Positions 25,267 to 34,960 of a stretch of DNA of 64,000 nucleotides are shown in pieces. The first letter of the stretch is position 1; the number at the start of each line of letters is the position of its first letter. The translations under genes and the position numbers were made by a program. Source of the DNA: Fischerella sp. PCC 9431. GTDB taxonomy: Bacteria > Cyanobacteriota > Cyanobacteriia > Cyanobacteriales > Nostocaceae. The stretch covers positions 1,476,730-1,540,729 of the forward strand of contig NZ_KE650771.1 of the NCBI RefSeq assembly GCF_000447295.1, read 5' to 3'. Below the pieces are notes generated by a model. It had not been told where the DNA came from. It saw nothing but the letters and a program-made list of their open reading frames with translations, and made no database searches.

Positions 25267-27825
25267 ATGTCACTTCTAAACACTGGTAGCGTGTTGGCTA
25301 CATTAACTGAACTTACTCAAGTTAATCGTACTCACAGTTTACTACGTCGCGTTAAAGAGCTTTCTGTTAATGAATTCGTTTGCTTACTAGACTTTATCAC
25401 TGCGGAATTTCAGCAATTTCTGCGCGCCATTGAACTTATTAATAATGAAGCGCTAGAAACAATGCTGGAAAAAGTTCTAGAAGCAATTACATTAAAAATA
25501 GGTCAAATTCTTCAAGCTGAACACACTACTATTTTTTTAGTAGACCACGATAAAAGTCAACTTTGGACAAAAATTCCTCAAGATGATATTCCTAAACCTT
25601 TGGAAATTCGGATTCCAATTACTGTTGGTATTCCTGGTTATGTTGCTACTACAGGCAAATGTTTAAATATATCTGATACTACTTTCCACTCTCTCTTCAG
25701 CCCAGATTTAGAAAAACAAATGGGCTATAAGATTGATAATCTTTTGTGTATGCCAATTTCAAGTAGTAAAAATCAAGTTGTGGCGGTAGTACAACTGGCA
25801 AATAAAGCTGGAAATATTCCTTTTGATAGTGAAGATGAAGAAAGATTTCGAGATTTTGCTTCTGCTATAGGTATTATCTTAGAAAGTTGCCAATCTTTTT
25901 ATGTTGCAGCCCGTAATCAAAGGGGTGCTACAGCACTTTTGCGGGCAACTCAAACACTAGGACAAAGTTTAGACTTAGAAGCAACTTTGCAAATAGTGAT
26001 GGAACAGGCACGAATTTTAATGCAAGCAGACCGCAGCACCCTATTTTTATATCGCAAAGAAATGGGAGAATTATGGACAAAAATAGCAGCTGCGGATGGT
26101 AAAAAAATGATGGAAATTCGTATTCCTGCTAACAGAGGAATTGTTGGCTATGTAGCCGCTACTGGTGAAGCGCTGAATATTCCTGATGCTTATAAAGATC
26201 CCCGTTTTGACCCCACAACAGATCAAAAAACTGGCTATATAACCAGCAATATTTTATGTTTACCAGTATTTAATTCTGCAAACGAATTAATTGGTGTTAC
26301 ACAGCTAATTAATAAACAGCAAGGAAGTTTTAGTGCTTCGGATGAAGAATTTATGCGGGCTTTTAATATTCAAGCTGGAATTGCTTTAGAAAATGCCCGT
26401 TTATTTGAAAATGTACTATTAGAAAAACAATATCAAAAAGATATTCTGCAAAGTCTTTCAGATGCAGTAATTTCTACAGACATGGAAGGTCGCATTGTGA
26501 CAATTAACGATGCAGCTTTAGAGTTGCTTGGTTGTCCTTTGAAAAATTCAAATACTAAAAATAATAAACTTGCTTGGGAAAAAAATTTAATTGGTAGCTT
26601 AGTCTGGGATGTTGTACCAATTGATAATTTGCAAATGCGGTTGGAAGACAGTTTAAAAACAGGTGCAAAACATTATGTACCTGAGCAAAGTTTGACATTA
26701 GGATTATATTTAGATACTACAGAACAAGATCTAAAAACTTACATTTTAGTAATTCGCGATCGCACTCAAACTGATCTTTTTATTCCCTGGAATCAACCCC
26801 TGACTCCCCAGTCAAAGTTTGTAAAAGCTGAAAACGTTAACCAAATCGAACGTAGTATAAATTTAACTGTTAATCCTCTGACAAATCCAGAAGGAGGAGT
26901 GCGGGGTGGTTTGGTAGTTTTAGAAGATATTAGTCGGGAAAAACGGATGAAAAATACTATGTACCGTTACCTGACTCCTCGTGTTGCGGAACAAGTAATG
27001 GCATTGGGCGAAGATGCTTTAATGGTAGGTGAACGTAAAGAAGTTACCATTTTGTTTTCAGATATCAGAGGTTACACAACTTTGACCGAAAATTTGGGTG
27101 CAGCTGAGGTGGTATCGCTGCTAAATCAGTATTTTGAAACGATGGTAGAGGCGGTATTTAACCACGAAGGTACTCTTGATAAGTTTATTGGTGATGCTTT
27201 GATGGCGGTGTTTGGTGCGCCACTCCCGCTTACGGAAAATCATGCTTGGAAAGCCATACAAGCTGCTTTAGAAATGCGACAGCGATTAGAAGAATTTAAC
27301 CGACGTCGCGTAATTCAAGAACAGCCAAAAATTCATATTGGTATTGGAATTAGTTCTGGAGAAGTAGTTTCTGGAAATATCGGTTCTCACAAACGTATGG
27401 ATTACACAGTCATCGGTGATGGTGTAAATTTAAGCTCGCGTTTAGAAGCTATCACCAAAGAATATGGTTGTGATATCATCATCAGTGAATTTACTTACCA
27501 ATTGTGCCGCGATCGCATCTGGGTACGTGAATTAGATAAAATTCGCGTCAAAGGTAAACATCAGGCTGTGAATATTTATGAATTAATAGGCGATCGCACT
27601 ACCCATTTAGACGTTGCAACTCAAGATTTTCTGTATAACTATAATTCTGGACGTGACGCTTATTTAAACCGTGATTTTAAAGGCGCGATCGCGTACTTTG
27701 AATCAGCAAAAAAAATCCGACCACTAGATCAGACTGTAGATATTCACTTGAAACGCGCTCGTAGTTACATTAGACAAATTTTACCAAACTCTTGGGATGG
27801 AGTTTGGACGATGATGCACAAATAA
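25267..27825 (+). CDS. GAF-GAF-PAS class III adenylate cyclase (CyaB1-like)
   Basis: An 852-residue soluble signalling protein. GAF1 spans about residues 58-210 and GAF2 about 219-380; both keep the NKxxxxFxxxDE-type motif typical of cyclic-nucleotide-binding GAF domains (NKQQGSFSASDEE in GAF2). A PAS segment follows (IVTINDAALELLGCP, about 400-430). The class III cyclase core has VTILFSDIRGYTTL near 595-608, LDKFIGDALMAVFGAP near 638-653 and MDYTVIGDGVNLSSRLE near 712-728, keeping both metal Asp residues, a Lys/Thr pair that suits ATP, and Asn/Arg. A C-terminal TPR-like unit (AYLNRDFKGAIAYFESAKKI) closes it. The order and length match the cAMP-activated CyaB1/CyaB2 type. Confidence 0.9.
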   Translation: MSLLNTGSVLATLTELTQVNRTHSLLRRVKELSVNEFVCLLDFITAEFQQFLRAIELINNEALETMLEKVLEAITLKIGQILQAEHTTIFLVDHDKSQLWTKIPQDDIPKPLEIRIPITVGIPGYVATTGKCLNISDTTFHSLFSPDLEKQMGYKIDNLLCMPISSSKNQVVAVVQLANKAGNIPFDSEDEERFRDFASAIGIILESCQSFYVAARNQRGATALLRATQTLGQSLDLEATLQIVMEQARILMQADRSTLFLYRKEMGELWTKIAAADGKKMMEIRIPANRGIVGYVAATGEALNIPDAYKDPRFDPTTDQKTGYITSNILCLPVFNSANELIGVTQLINKQQGSFSASDEEFMRAFNIQAGIALENARLFENVLLEKQYQKDILQSLSDAVISTDMEGRIVTINDAALELLGCPLKNSNTKNNKLAWEKNLIGSLVWDVVPIDNLQMRLEDSLKTGAKHYVPEQSLTLGLYLDTTEQDLKTYILVIRDRTQTDLFIPWNQPLTPQSKFVKAENVNQIERSINLTVNPLTNPEGGVRGGLVVLEDISREKRMKNTMYRYLTPRVAEQVMALGEDALMVGERKEVTILFSDIRGYTTLTENLGAAEVVSLLNQYFETMVEAVFNHEGTLDKFIGDALMAVFGAPLPLTENHAWKAIQAALEMRQRLEEFNRRRVIQEQPKIHIGIGISSGEVVSGNIGSHKRMDYTVIGDGVNLSSRLEAITKEYGCDIIISEFTYQLCRDRIWVRELDKIRVKGKHQAVNIYELIGDRTTHLDVATQDFLYNYNSGRDAYLNRDFKGAIAYFESAKKIRPLDQTVDIHLKRARSYIRQILPNSWDGVWTMMHK

Positions 27826-27872
27826 GAAGAACGTACAGACGCGAGGACAATAAATTAATAACTATTAACTAT

Positions 27873-28154
27873 TTAATTTTCTGGTTGATTTCCATCATCA
27901 TCCATTCGGAAAGGATTTTCGCCAATTCTTAACTGTTTTTTTGCTTGTTTCAAGCTTTTCCAAAGACCTTTAATATTTTCATAAGCCTCTTCAGGAGACA
28001 TTTTACCGGCGGTCTCTAAATTGCAGATATAGCTAATTCTTTGGGCAAATTCTTGGAGATTCGCATTAAAGACCAAGTTTTCTGGCTTTACTTGACCATA
28101 GTAACGGCCACGAGGATAAAGAAAATCATCTTTGTTAGACATATTTTTATCCAA
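27873..28154 (-). CDS. Conserved small cyanobacterial protein, function unknown
   Basis: A 93-residue soluble protein, mostly helical, not recognised by name. Clear features are DDFLYPRGRYYGQVKPENLV, FAQRISYICNLETAGKMSPE and EAYENIKGLWKSLKQAKKQL, which look like a compact conserved helical domain in cyanobacteria. The start is decided by the ribosome-binding site: AGGAGGTGA lies four bases before TTG 28154, whereas ATG 28142 is 16 bases further on. TTG 28154 is therefore preferred, with ATG 28142 as an alternative. It is convergent with the cyclase gene. Confidence 0.6.
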   Translation of the reverse strand: MDKNMSNKDDFLYPRGRYYGQVKPENLVFNANLQEFAQRISYICNLETAGKMSPEEAYENIKGLWKSLKQAKKQLRIGENPFRMDDDGNQPEN

Positions 28155-28629
28155 TTTTCACCTCCTTATTTTTTGTAATCTCTAATGAAAGAACTGGCAA
28201 TCCTGATATTTCTCTTAAAACTTGGAAACGATAAAGCAAAAAAGTCAAAAACCCGGATTTCTTACTGTCTAATCTTCCCAAGGATAATTTTGTCAAAAAT
28301 TCATTATTTAGTTTTGAGTAGTTTTACGGATTTTTCACAATTTTTGTAAAAAACTATTTTGTTTAACTTTATTTACTAAATAATTATAATATTGTTTTAA
28401 TTTATACATTTTAATTACCAATTTTCTCTTTTGAAAAATAGCAACTACTTCAATAAATGCAAATAATAGACAATCTATGTTAAATTCCCACTGTTATTCT
28501 ATGCATCTATCTTTAGTCAACAGTTTTACTTAAATATTTTACTGATGACTAATAACGAAAAACAAAAGATAAAATGGTTAAGCCTAAACACATAGAAGCA
28601 AGCCATCGAACTTAAATTTACTTCTTACC
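28155..28629. other. Intergenic region, AT-rich, no gene recognised
   Basis: A 475-base, very AT-rich divergent region between the small minus-strand gene and purC. It must hold both promoters. No conserved ORF, hairpin with T-run or long repeat was seen. Confidence 0.5.
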
Positions 28630-29367
28630 ATGACTGCCCAAACCAAGTTATACGAAGGCAAAGCCAAAATTATTTATCCTACGGATAACCCGGAAATTTT
28701 ATTGGCTGTTTTTAAAGATGATGCCACAGCATTTAACGCTCAAAAACGCGGCAGTATAGAAAATAAAGGAAGCATAAATAATATCATTTCTAGTAAAATA
28801 TTTCAACAGCTAGAAGCCCGTGGCGTCAAGACCCACTTTATTGACAGTCCTGCTCCAAACCAAATGCGGATCAAGGCAGTAAAAATATTGCCATTGGAAG
28901 TAGTTGTCAGGAACATCGCCGCAGGTAGTCTTTGTCAACAAACAGGGTTAGCACTGGGTACTGTACTCAAAATGCCATTAGTGGAGTTTTATTATAAAAA
29001 CGACGAATTGGGAGATCCATTGCTGACACGCGATCGCCTCTTGCTTCTGGAATTAGCAACTCCGGAACAAGTTGACAGTATAATCCATCTTGCATCGCAA
29101 ATTAACGATTTTCTTAAAGAGTTTTTTCAGGGGTGTGGTATTACCTTAGTGGACTTCAAACTAGAATTTGGTTTGGATTCACAACAGCAGTTGCTATTAG
29201 CAGATGAAATTAGTCCTGATACCTGTCGTTTGTGGGATATATCCGCAGGAGATGACCCCAATCGTCGTGTACTAGATAAAGACCGTTTTCGTCAGGATTT
29301 AGGGAATGTTGAGAATGCTTACCAGGAGGTTTTAACAAGAGTGTTAGAAGCGGTGGAAAAAGTGTAA
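28630..29367 (+). CDS. purC: SAICAR synthetase
   Basis: A 245-residue enzyme of purine synthesis that joins CAIR and aspartate with ATP. KLYEGKAKIIYPTDNPEILL, NIISSKIFQQLEARGVKTHF, EVVVRNIAAGSLCQQTGLAL and ISPDTCRLWD are family signatures, and the length is typical. It opens a plus-strand run with omp85 and the lpx genes, an arrangement often seen in cyanobacteria. The gap to omp85 is about 190 bp. Confidence 0.95.
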   Translation: MTAQTKLYEGKAKIIYPTDNPEILLAVFKDDATAFNAQKRGSIENKGSINNIISSKIFQQLEARGVKTHFIDSPAPNQMRIKAVKILPLEVVVRNIAAGSLCQQTGLALGTVLKMPLVEFYYKNDELGDPLLTRDRLLLLELATPEQVDSIIHLASQINDFLKEFFQGCGITLVDFKLEFGLDSQQQLLLADEISPDTCRLWDISAGDDPNRRVLDKDRFRQDLGNVENAYQEVLTRVLEAVEKV

Positions 29368-29559
29368 TGGAGTGTGAGGAGTGGACGGACATTGAGCATT
29401 GACCATTAACCGATAATTCCGATAAGGGTACAAGAAAGCGGATAAATACTGGAACTCATTCCGCAATCTAAAATCCACAATTGTTTGACCAACAAAAATT
29501 TTTGACTAAAAGCTAAATCTCTATTTGATGGTGTGGAAGTGAAGAACAATCAGAATAAA

Positions 29560-32061
29560 ATGCGCTTGTCTCCGGTATTGATGACTATGGTGGCGATCGC
29601 CACACCTTTAAGCGGTTCGCTTCATGCTAACGCGCAAACCGCGAGTAATTCCAAAAAAACAGCAGATTTTTTCGTGCCAACGACAAATCAAGACCAAGAA
29701 GTTATTGCGGGGTTTCCAACGATTGAGACAACAGCAGAGGTAACAATCCCAACTTCTACTAATCCAAATAGTACACAAATTACTGAAGATACAACAGCAA
29801 CGCTCAAACCAGAAAAAGAAGAAGTCGTTGCTGTCTTTCCAGCAAAGAAGACGACATTAGACTTATCCAAACTAACTAAAAATACGTCAAAAAAAATACC
29901 AAACTATCAAAAAACACAGCCAGCAACATTAAGGACATCGACAGCAAACCAACAAGTTTTTGTTAGTAGCGTCGGTGCGTCAGCACTAAAGACAACACCA
30001 AAGAGCGTAACATCAACAACTTCAAAAACTGCACAGAATCCTCCCACGGTTGTTCCTCAAAATACCCAACAGCAAACCAACCAACAGCAAATTAATCAAC
30101 AGCAAATTAACCAACAACCACCAACTAATCAACAACCACCAAATAACCAACAACCACCAAATAATCAACAACCAACAACTAATCAACAACCAACAACTAA
30201 TCAACAACCAACAACAGAAGCAGAACCCCGCGTATTAGTATCAGAGGTGGTGGTTAGGACAGAGGGTGGACAACCGCTACCAGCAGCACAGGAAAACCAA
30301 GTTTATGGAGTAATTCGTACTCAACCAGGACGGACAACAACGCGATCGCAACTGCAAGAAGATATTAACTCTGTCTTTGCTACTGGCTTTTTCTCGAATG
30401 TGCAAGCAGTACCAGAAGATACACCATTAGGAGTACGAGTCACATTTGTAGTTCAGTTGAACCCCGTATTAAATCAAGTAAAAATTGACGCCAATCCTGG
30501 TACAAATGTAACTTCTGTACTACCTCCAAACACTGTCAATAAAATATTTAGCAGCCAGTATGGTCAAATTTTGAACTTACGTGACTTGCAAGAAGGTATT
30601 AAACAGTTACTCAAGGTATATCAAGACCAAGGATATGTGCTAGCACAAGTGGTTGGATCTCCACAAGTATCTCCAGATGGAGTTGTCACCCTAAATGTCG
30701 CAGAAGGGGTAGTGGAAAATATTAATGTCCAATACCGCAATAAAGAAGGTCAGGAAACCGATAAAAATGGAAACCCAATCCGGGGACGGACACAGCCGTA
30801 TATTATTACACGGGAAATTCAATTGAAGCCCGGACAAGTCTTCAACCGCAACGTCATCCAAAAAGATTTACAACGTGTATACAGTCTGGGGCTATTTGAA
30901 GATGTGAATGTTTCTCTCAACCCTGGTACTAACCCTAGCGAAGTCGATGTACAAGTTAATGTAGTTGAACGTAACAGTGGTTCCATCGCTGCTGGTGCAG
31001 GTATCAGTTCTGCCAGTGGCTTATTTGGTACTATCAGCTATCAAGAGCAAAACCTCAATGGTAGAAACCAGAAACTGGGAGGCGAATTAGAGATTGGTCA
31101 ACGGGAATTGCTGTTTGATGTCCGGTTTACCGATCCTTGGATAGCAGGAGACCCATACCGGACTTCCTATACAACAAATCTTTTCCGTAGCCGTTCGATT
31201 TCATTAATCTTTGAAGGTAAAGATGATAATGTTGAAACCTTTAAAAACAGTGAATCTACGGATGGAGATGTTCCCCGGATTTTACGTCTAGGTGGTGGTG
31301 TCAACTTCACTCGTCCTTTGTCTAAAAATCCCTACGAACGTGCAGAATGGACAGCTTCAGCTGGTGTGCGGTATCAACGAGTATCCACTCGTGATTCTGA
31401 TGGTGATATCAGAAAGAGAGGAACAGTATACAAAAATGACCAACCAACAGAGATCATTGACCTGACCGAATCTGGCACAGGTCAGGATGACTTGCTGACA
31501 TTGCAACTAGCAGCAGTCCGGGACAAACGTGATAATGCTTTACAACCAACAAAGGGTTCGTTTTTCCGCTTGGGATTAGACCAGTCCGTACCAATAGGTC
31601 TAGGTACAATTTTATCAAGCAAGATCAGAGGTAGCTATAGCTACTATCTGCCTGTAAATTTTATTAAACTTGGCAAAGGAGCGCAAACTATAGCTTTCAA
31701 CGTACAAGGAGGAACGATTCTAGGTGATGTACCTCCTTACGAAGCTTTTACTCTGGGTGGAAGTAACTCGGTGCGAGGCTATGACGAAGGTCAATTAGCT
31801 AGTAGTAGTAGTTTCTTGCAAGCCACTGTTGAGTATCGCTTCCCTGTATTCTCCGTAGTTAGCGGCGCTCTATTTTTCGATGCAGCTACCGACTTGGGAA
31901 CAGAAACAAAAGTAGGAGATTTGTTGGATAAAAACGGTACTGGCTACGGCTATGGTCTTGGTGTGCGAGTACAATCTCCACTTGGTCCCATCCGCATTGA
32001 CTATGGCATCAATGATGAAGGAGATAGCCGAATCAATTTTGGTATTGGGGAAAGATTCTAA
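29560..32061 (+). CDS. omp85: Omp85/BamA outer-membrane assembly protein
   Basis: An 833-residue outer-membrane protein that inserts beta-barrels. MRLSPVLMTMVAIATPLSGS LHANAQT is a signal peptide (shown in two pieces). A Thr/Gln-rich linker from about 110 to 230 contains a repeated NQQPPTNQQ/NQQPT unit. Three POTRA-type repeats follow (for example LVSEVVVRTEGGQPL with GVIRTQPG; TRSQLQEDINSVFATGFF; REIQLKPGQVFNRNVIQKDL). The C-terminal barrel has VRGYDEGQLA and IRIDYGINDEGDSRINFGIG. Alternative GTG starts at 29533 and 29539 exist; the signal peptide favours ATG 29560. Confidence 0.9.
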   Translation: MRLSPVLMTMVAIATPLSGSLHANAQTASNSKKTADFFVPTTNQDQEVIAGFPTIETTAEVTIPTSTNPNSTQITEDTTATLKPEKEEVVAVFPAKKTTLDLSKLTKNTSKKIPNYQKTQPATLRTSTANQQVFVSSVGASALKTTPKSVTSTTSKTAQNPPTVVPQNTQQQTNQQQINQQQINQQPPTNQQPPNNQQPPNNQQPTTNQQPTTNQQPTTEAEPRVLVSEVVVRTEGGQPLPAAQENQVYGVIRTQPGRTTTRSQLQEDINSVFATGFFSNVQAVPEDTPLGVRVTFVVQLNPVLNQVKIDANPGTNVTSVLPPNTVNKIFSSQYGQILNLRDLQEGIKQLLKVYQDQGYVLAQVVGSPQVSPDGVVTLNVAEGVVENINVQYRNKEGQETDKNGNPIRGRTQPYIITREIQLKPGQVFNRNVIQKDLQRVYSLGLFEDVNVSLNPGTNPSEVDVQVNVVERNSGSIAAGAGISSASGLFGTISYQEQNLNGRNQKLGGELEIGQRELLFDVRFTDPWIAGDPYRTSYTTNLFRSRSISLIFEGKDDNVETFKNSESTDGDVPRILRLGGGVNFTRPLSKNPYERAEWTASAGVRYQRVSTRDSDGDIRKRGTVYKNDQPTEIIDLTESGTGQDDLLTLQLAAVRDKRDNALQPTKGSFFRLGLDQSVPIGLGTILSSKIRGSYSYYLPVNFIKLGKGAQTIAFNVQGGTILGDVPPYEAFTLGGSNSVRGYDEGQLASSSSFLQATVEYRFPVFSVVSGALFFDAATDLGTETKVGDLLDKNGTGYGYGLGVRVQSPLGPIRIDYGINDEGDSRINFGIGERF

Positions 32062-32186
32062 TTTGGTCATTTGTCCAGAGTCAAGAGTCCATAGTCAATT
32101 GTCAATAGTACAGAGAATTTCAAATTGATCCTTGACCTTTGACCCTTGACCCTTAACTTTTGACCCTTGACTTTCGACTAAATTTT

Positions 32187-33035
32187 ATGCAAAAAACTCT
32201 CGCAGCTGAAATTACTCTTACAGGGGTGGGACTGCATAGTGGTGCAAATACCAAAGTGCAGATAATACCAACACAAGCAGATAGCGGACGTTACTTTGTC
32301 CGCACAGACTTACCAAACACGCCAATTATTCCAGCTCAAGTACCTGCCGTTAGTCAGACTGTTCTCTCTACTCAATTAGGCAAAGATGAGGTAAGTGTTC
32401 GGACTGTTGAGCATTTATTAGCAGCATTAGCGGGTATGGGTGTAGACAATGCGCGTATTGAAATTGACGGCCCAGAAGTACCGCTTCTAGATGGTTCGGC
32501 AAAACTATGGGCAGAAAGTATTGCTCAAGTGGGTTTGGTGTCCCAAAGCTCAACTACAGAATCCAGTATTGCTGTGTCTATCAATGAGCCTATATGGGTT
32601 CGTCAGGACGATGCTTTTGTTTGCGCCCTCCCTGCACCAACGACTCGGTTTACCTACGGCATTGATTTTGAATTATCTGCGATTGGTAATCAATGGCACA
32701 GCTGGTCACCAGTTCCAGAATCAGAAACATCTGATGCTAGCTTTACAACAGAAATAGCCCCAGCCCGTACTTTTGGTTTACTACATCAAATTGAATACTT
32801 GCAAAAATCCGGCTTGATTAAGGGTGGAAGCCTAGAAAATGCTCTTGTGTGTGGACCTGATGGTTGGCTAAATCCACCATTAAGATTTGCAAATGAGCCA
32901 GTACGTCATAAAATTTTGGATCTAGTAGGAGATTTGAGTTTACTAGGACTTTTCCCTCATGCTCATTTTTTGGCATATAAAGCCAGCCACAATTTACACG
33001 TGCAACTGGCACAGAAAATTTGGGAATTGCGTTAG
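32187..33035 (+). CDS. lpxC: UDP-3-O-acyl-N-acetylglucosamine deacetylase
   Basis: A 282-residue zinc deacetylase performing the committed step of lipid A synthesis. The start [20 protein letters not shown] is conserved. [20 protein letters not shown] supplies zinc-binding His, and [22 protein letters not shown] (in two pieces) gives the other zinc ligands and catalytic residues. An upstream in-frame start at 32160 lies in repeat-like TTGACCC sequence, so ATG 32187 is preferred. It is the first of four consecutive lipid A or fatty-acid genes. Confidence 0.93.
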   Translation: MQKTLAAEITLTGVGLHSGANTKVQIIPTQADSGRYFVRTDLPNTPIIPAQVPAVSQTVLSTQLGKDEVSVRTVEHLLAALAGMGVDNARIEIDGPEVPLLDGSAKLWAESIAQVGLVSQSSTTESSIAVSINEPIWVRQDDAFVCALPAPTTRFTYGIDFELSAIGNQWHSWSPVPESETSDASFTTEIAPARTFGLLHQIEYLQKSGLIKGGSLENALVCGPDGWLNPPLRFANEPVRHKILDLVGDLSLLGLFPHAHFLAYKASHNLHVQLAQKIWELR

Positions 33036-33163
33036 TGGTTATTGGTTTATGGATAGTGGTAAATAGTTAGTGGTATTTTGTTGTCAAAATACTAACTAAT
33101 AACTACTAACAAACATAATTCGATCGCCTGCTAGACTACACCTAAAAATCAACCACACAATCA

Positions 33164-33694
33164 ATGGCAACTGTCACCGAAGTCAATTCTACCGATAATC
33201 CGACATCCGCACCTACCCAGGAGCAGTCTGATAATTCCACTACAAACACATCAGAAACAAAAGTGATGTTCACGGCGGAAGAAATTCAGAAACTTCTACC
33301 CCATCGTTATCCCTTTGCACTTGTAGATAAGATTATTGACTACACACCAGGGAAACGAGCTGTTGGTATTAAAAACGTCACAATTAATGAACCTCATTTT
33401 CAAGGACATTTTCCAGGACGTCCGATCATGCCAGGTGTGCTGATTGTAGAAGCAATGGCACAGGTTGGTGGTGTCGTGATGACACAAGTGCCACAATTAG
33501 AAGGCGGACTCTTCCTATTCGCTGGTATAGATAAAGTCCGCTTCCGTCGCCAAGTTGTTCCCGGAGACCAACTGGTGATGACTGTGGAACTGTTATGGAT
33601 CAAACAACGTCGTTTCGGTAAGATGCAGGCTCACGCCGAGGTTGACGGTCAGTTAGTTGCTGAAGGCGAATTAATGTTTTCCCTTGTAAGCTGA
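33164..33694 (+). CDS. fabZ: 3-hydroxyacyl-ACP dehydratase FabZ
   Basis: A 176-residue hot-dog-fold dehydratase of fatty-acid elongation. The core is clear: [40 protein letters not shown] (catalytic His) and [15 protein letters not shown] (catalytic Glu). The first ~35 residues are a Ser/Thr-rich extension of low complexity that many family members lack, so the true start could be the Met near residue 35 ([11 protein letters not shown]). It sits between lpxC and lpxA as is common. Confidence 0.92.
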   Translation: MATVTEVNSTDNPTSAPTQEQSDNSTTNTSETKVMFTAEEIQKLLPHRYPFALVDKIIDYTPGKRAVGIKNVTINEPHFQGHFPGRPIMPGVLIVEAMAQVGGVVMTQVPQLEGGLFLFAGIDKVRFRRQVVPGDQLVMTVELLWIKQRRFGKMQAHAEVDGQLVAEGELMFSLVS

Positions 33695-33913
33695 AAATTT
33701 ATTCTATTGGTAGAGGCGTAACCGTGAACTGCCTCTACAAAATTTTGTATTAGGGATATCAGCAGCAACAAACAACAACTGTTACACTCTGATTTCCATA
33801 TATTCACTGCCCTCACACCTGTAAAAACTTGATGCTTTCGGCTACTGAACTCAGACGCTCCGTGGCGCGTTTGGCAATAAACTTAGCACGCTTACTGTTA
33901 TGGAGATGCACCC

Positions 33914-34735
33914 TTGAAAACGCTTATTCATCCAACTGCTGTAATTCATCCTAACGCGGATCTGCACCCGACAGTTGAGGTCGGTGCTTATGCTGTGATT
34001 GGTGGGCATGTGAAAGTAGGCCCTGATACTACAATTGGCGCTCATGTAGTGTTGGACGGACATGTGGAAATCGGAGCGCGAAATCAGATTTTTCCGGGGG
34101 CGGCCATTGGTATGGAACCCCAAGATCGAAAGTATGCTGGTGAAGCTAGCTGGGTCAAAATTGGTAACGATAATCGCATTCGCGAATATGTAACAATTAA
34201 CCGTGCTACTGGTGTAGGAGAAGCTACAACTATTGGTAACGGTAATTTACTCATGGCTTATGTACATGTTGCTCATAACTGTGTAATTGAAGACTTTGTG
34301 ACTATATCCAATGCGGTAGCGATCGCAGGTCATGTTCATATTGAATCACGAGCAACAATCAGTGGGGTTCTTGGTATCCATCAATTTGTGCATATTGGTA
34401 AGCACGCGATGGTAGGAGGAATGAGCCGTATTGACCGGGATGTACCACCATATATGTTGGTAGAGGGAAATCCGACACGAGTGCGATCGCTCAACCTCGT
34501 GGGACTCAAACGCGCTGGTTTTTCTGTTAGTGAATTACAAATATTGAAAAAAGCCTTCCGTATACTCTACCGTTCTGATTTACTCTTCAAAGACGCTTTG
34601 GAAGAAGTAGAACTGTTAGGAAATACAGAACAATTACAACACTTGCGTCGTTTTCTTCTACTTTCGCAAATGCCCGGAAGACGTGGTTTAATTCCTGGAA
34701 GAGGGAAAGTAACCAGCAAAGATGATGAGTCTTGA
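33914..34735 (+). CDS. lpxA: UDP-N-acetylglucosamine acyltransferase
   Basis: A 273-residue left-handed beta-helix acyltransferase that starts lipid A synthesis. Hexapeptide repeats run through the N-terminal 190 residues (IHPTAVIHPNADLHPTVEVG), and the catalytic His lies in MAYVHVAHNCVIED. The C-terminal helical part (LNLVGLKRAGFSVSELQILK) is typical. The start is a TTG at 33914, preceded by GGAG; the matching family N-terminus MKTLIHPTAVIHP supports it. A five-codon upstream frame, ATG 33900 to TGA 33917, overlaps this start and may couple translation. Confidence 0.92.
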   Translation: MKTLIHPTAVIHPNADLHPTVEVGAYAVIGGHVKVGPDTTIGAHVVLDGHVEIGARNQIFPGAAIGMEPQDRKYAGEASWVKIGNDNRIREYVTINRATGVGEATTIGNGNLLMAYVHVAHNCVIEDFVTISNAVAIAGHVHIESRATISGVLGIHQFVHIGKHAMVGGMSRIDRDVPPYMLVEGNPTRVRSLNLVGLKRAGFSVSELQILKKAFRILYRSDLLFKDALEEVELLGNTEQLQHLRRFLLLSQMPGRRGLIPGRGKVTSKDDES

Positions 34736-34737
34736 TC

Positions 34738-34957
34738 AGAAGAGATCGGGGAAAGGGGATTGGGGATCGGGGACAAGGGAGACAAGGAGGACAAGGGAGC
34801 AAGGGAGCAGGGTGCAGGGAGAAGGGAGAGATAGAGAATAATCAATGCCCAATGCCCGTTCCCCAATCCCTGTTCCCCAATCCCCATTCCCCAATCCCCA
34901 TTCCCCAATCCCCGATCCTCTTTCCCCGATCCCTGATCCCTATTCCCCTATCCCCTA
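34738..34957. repeat. Short tandem repeats between lpxA and lpxB
   Basis: GGGGATC/GGGACAA and AAGGGAGCA blocks at 34742-34830 and CCCCAATCC/CCCCATTCC blocks at 34858-34955. They are STRR sequences in opposite orientation that could pair, and they leave only a few bases before the lpxB start. Confidence 0.8.
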
Positions 34958-34960
34958 AAA

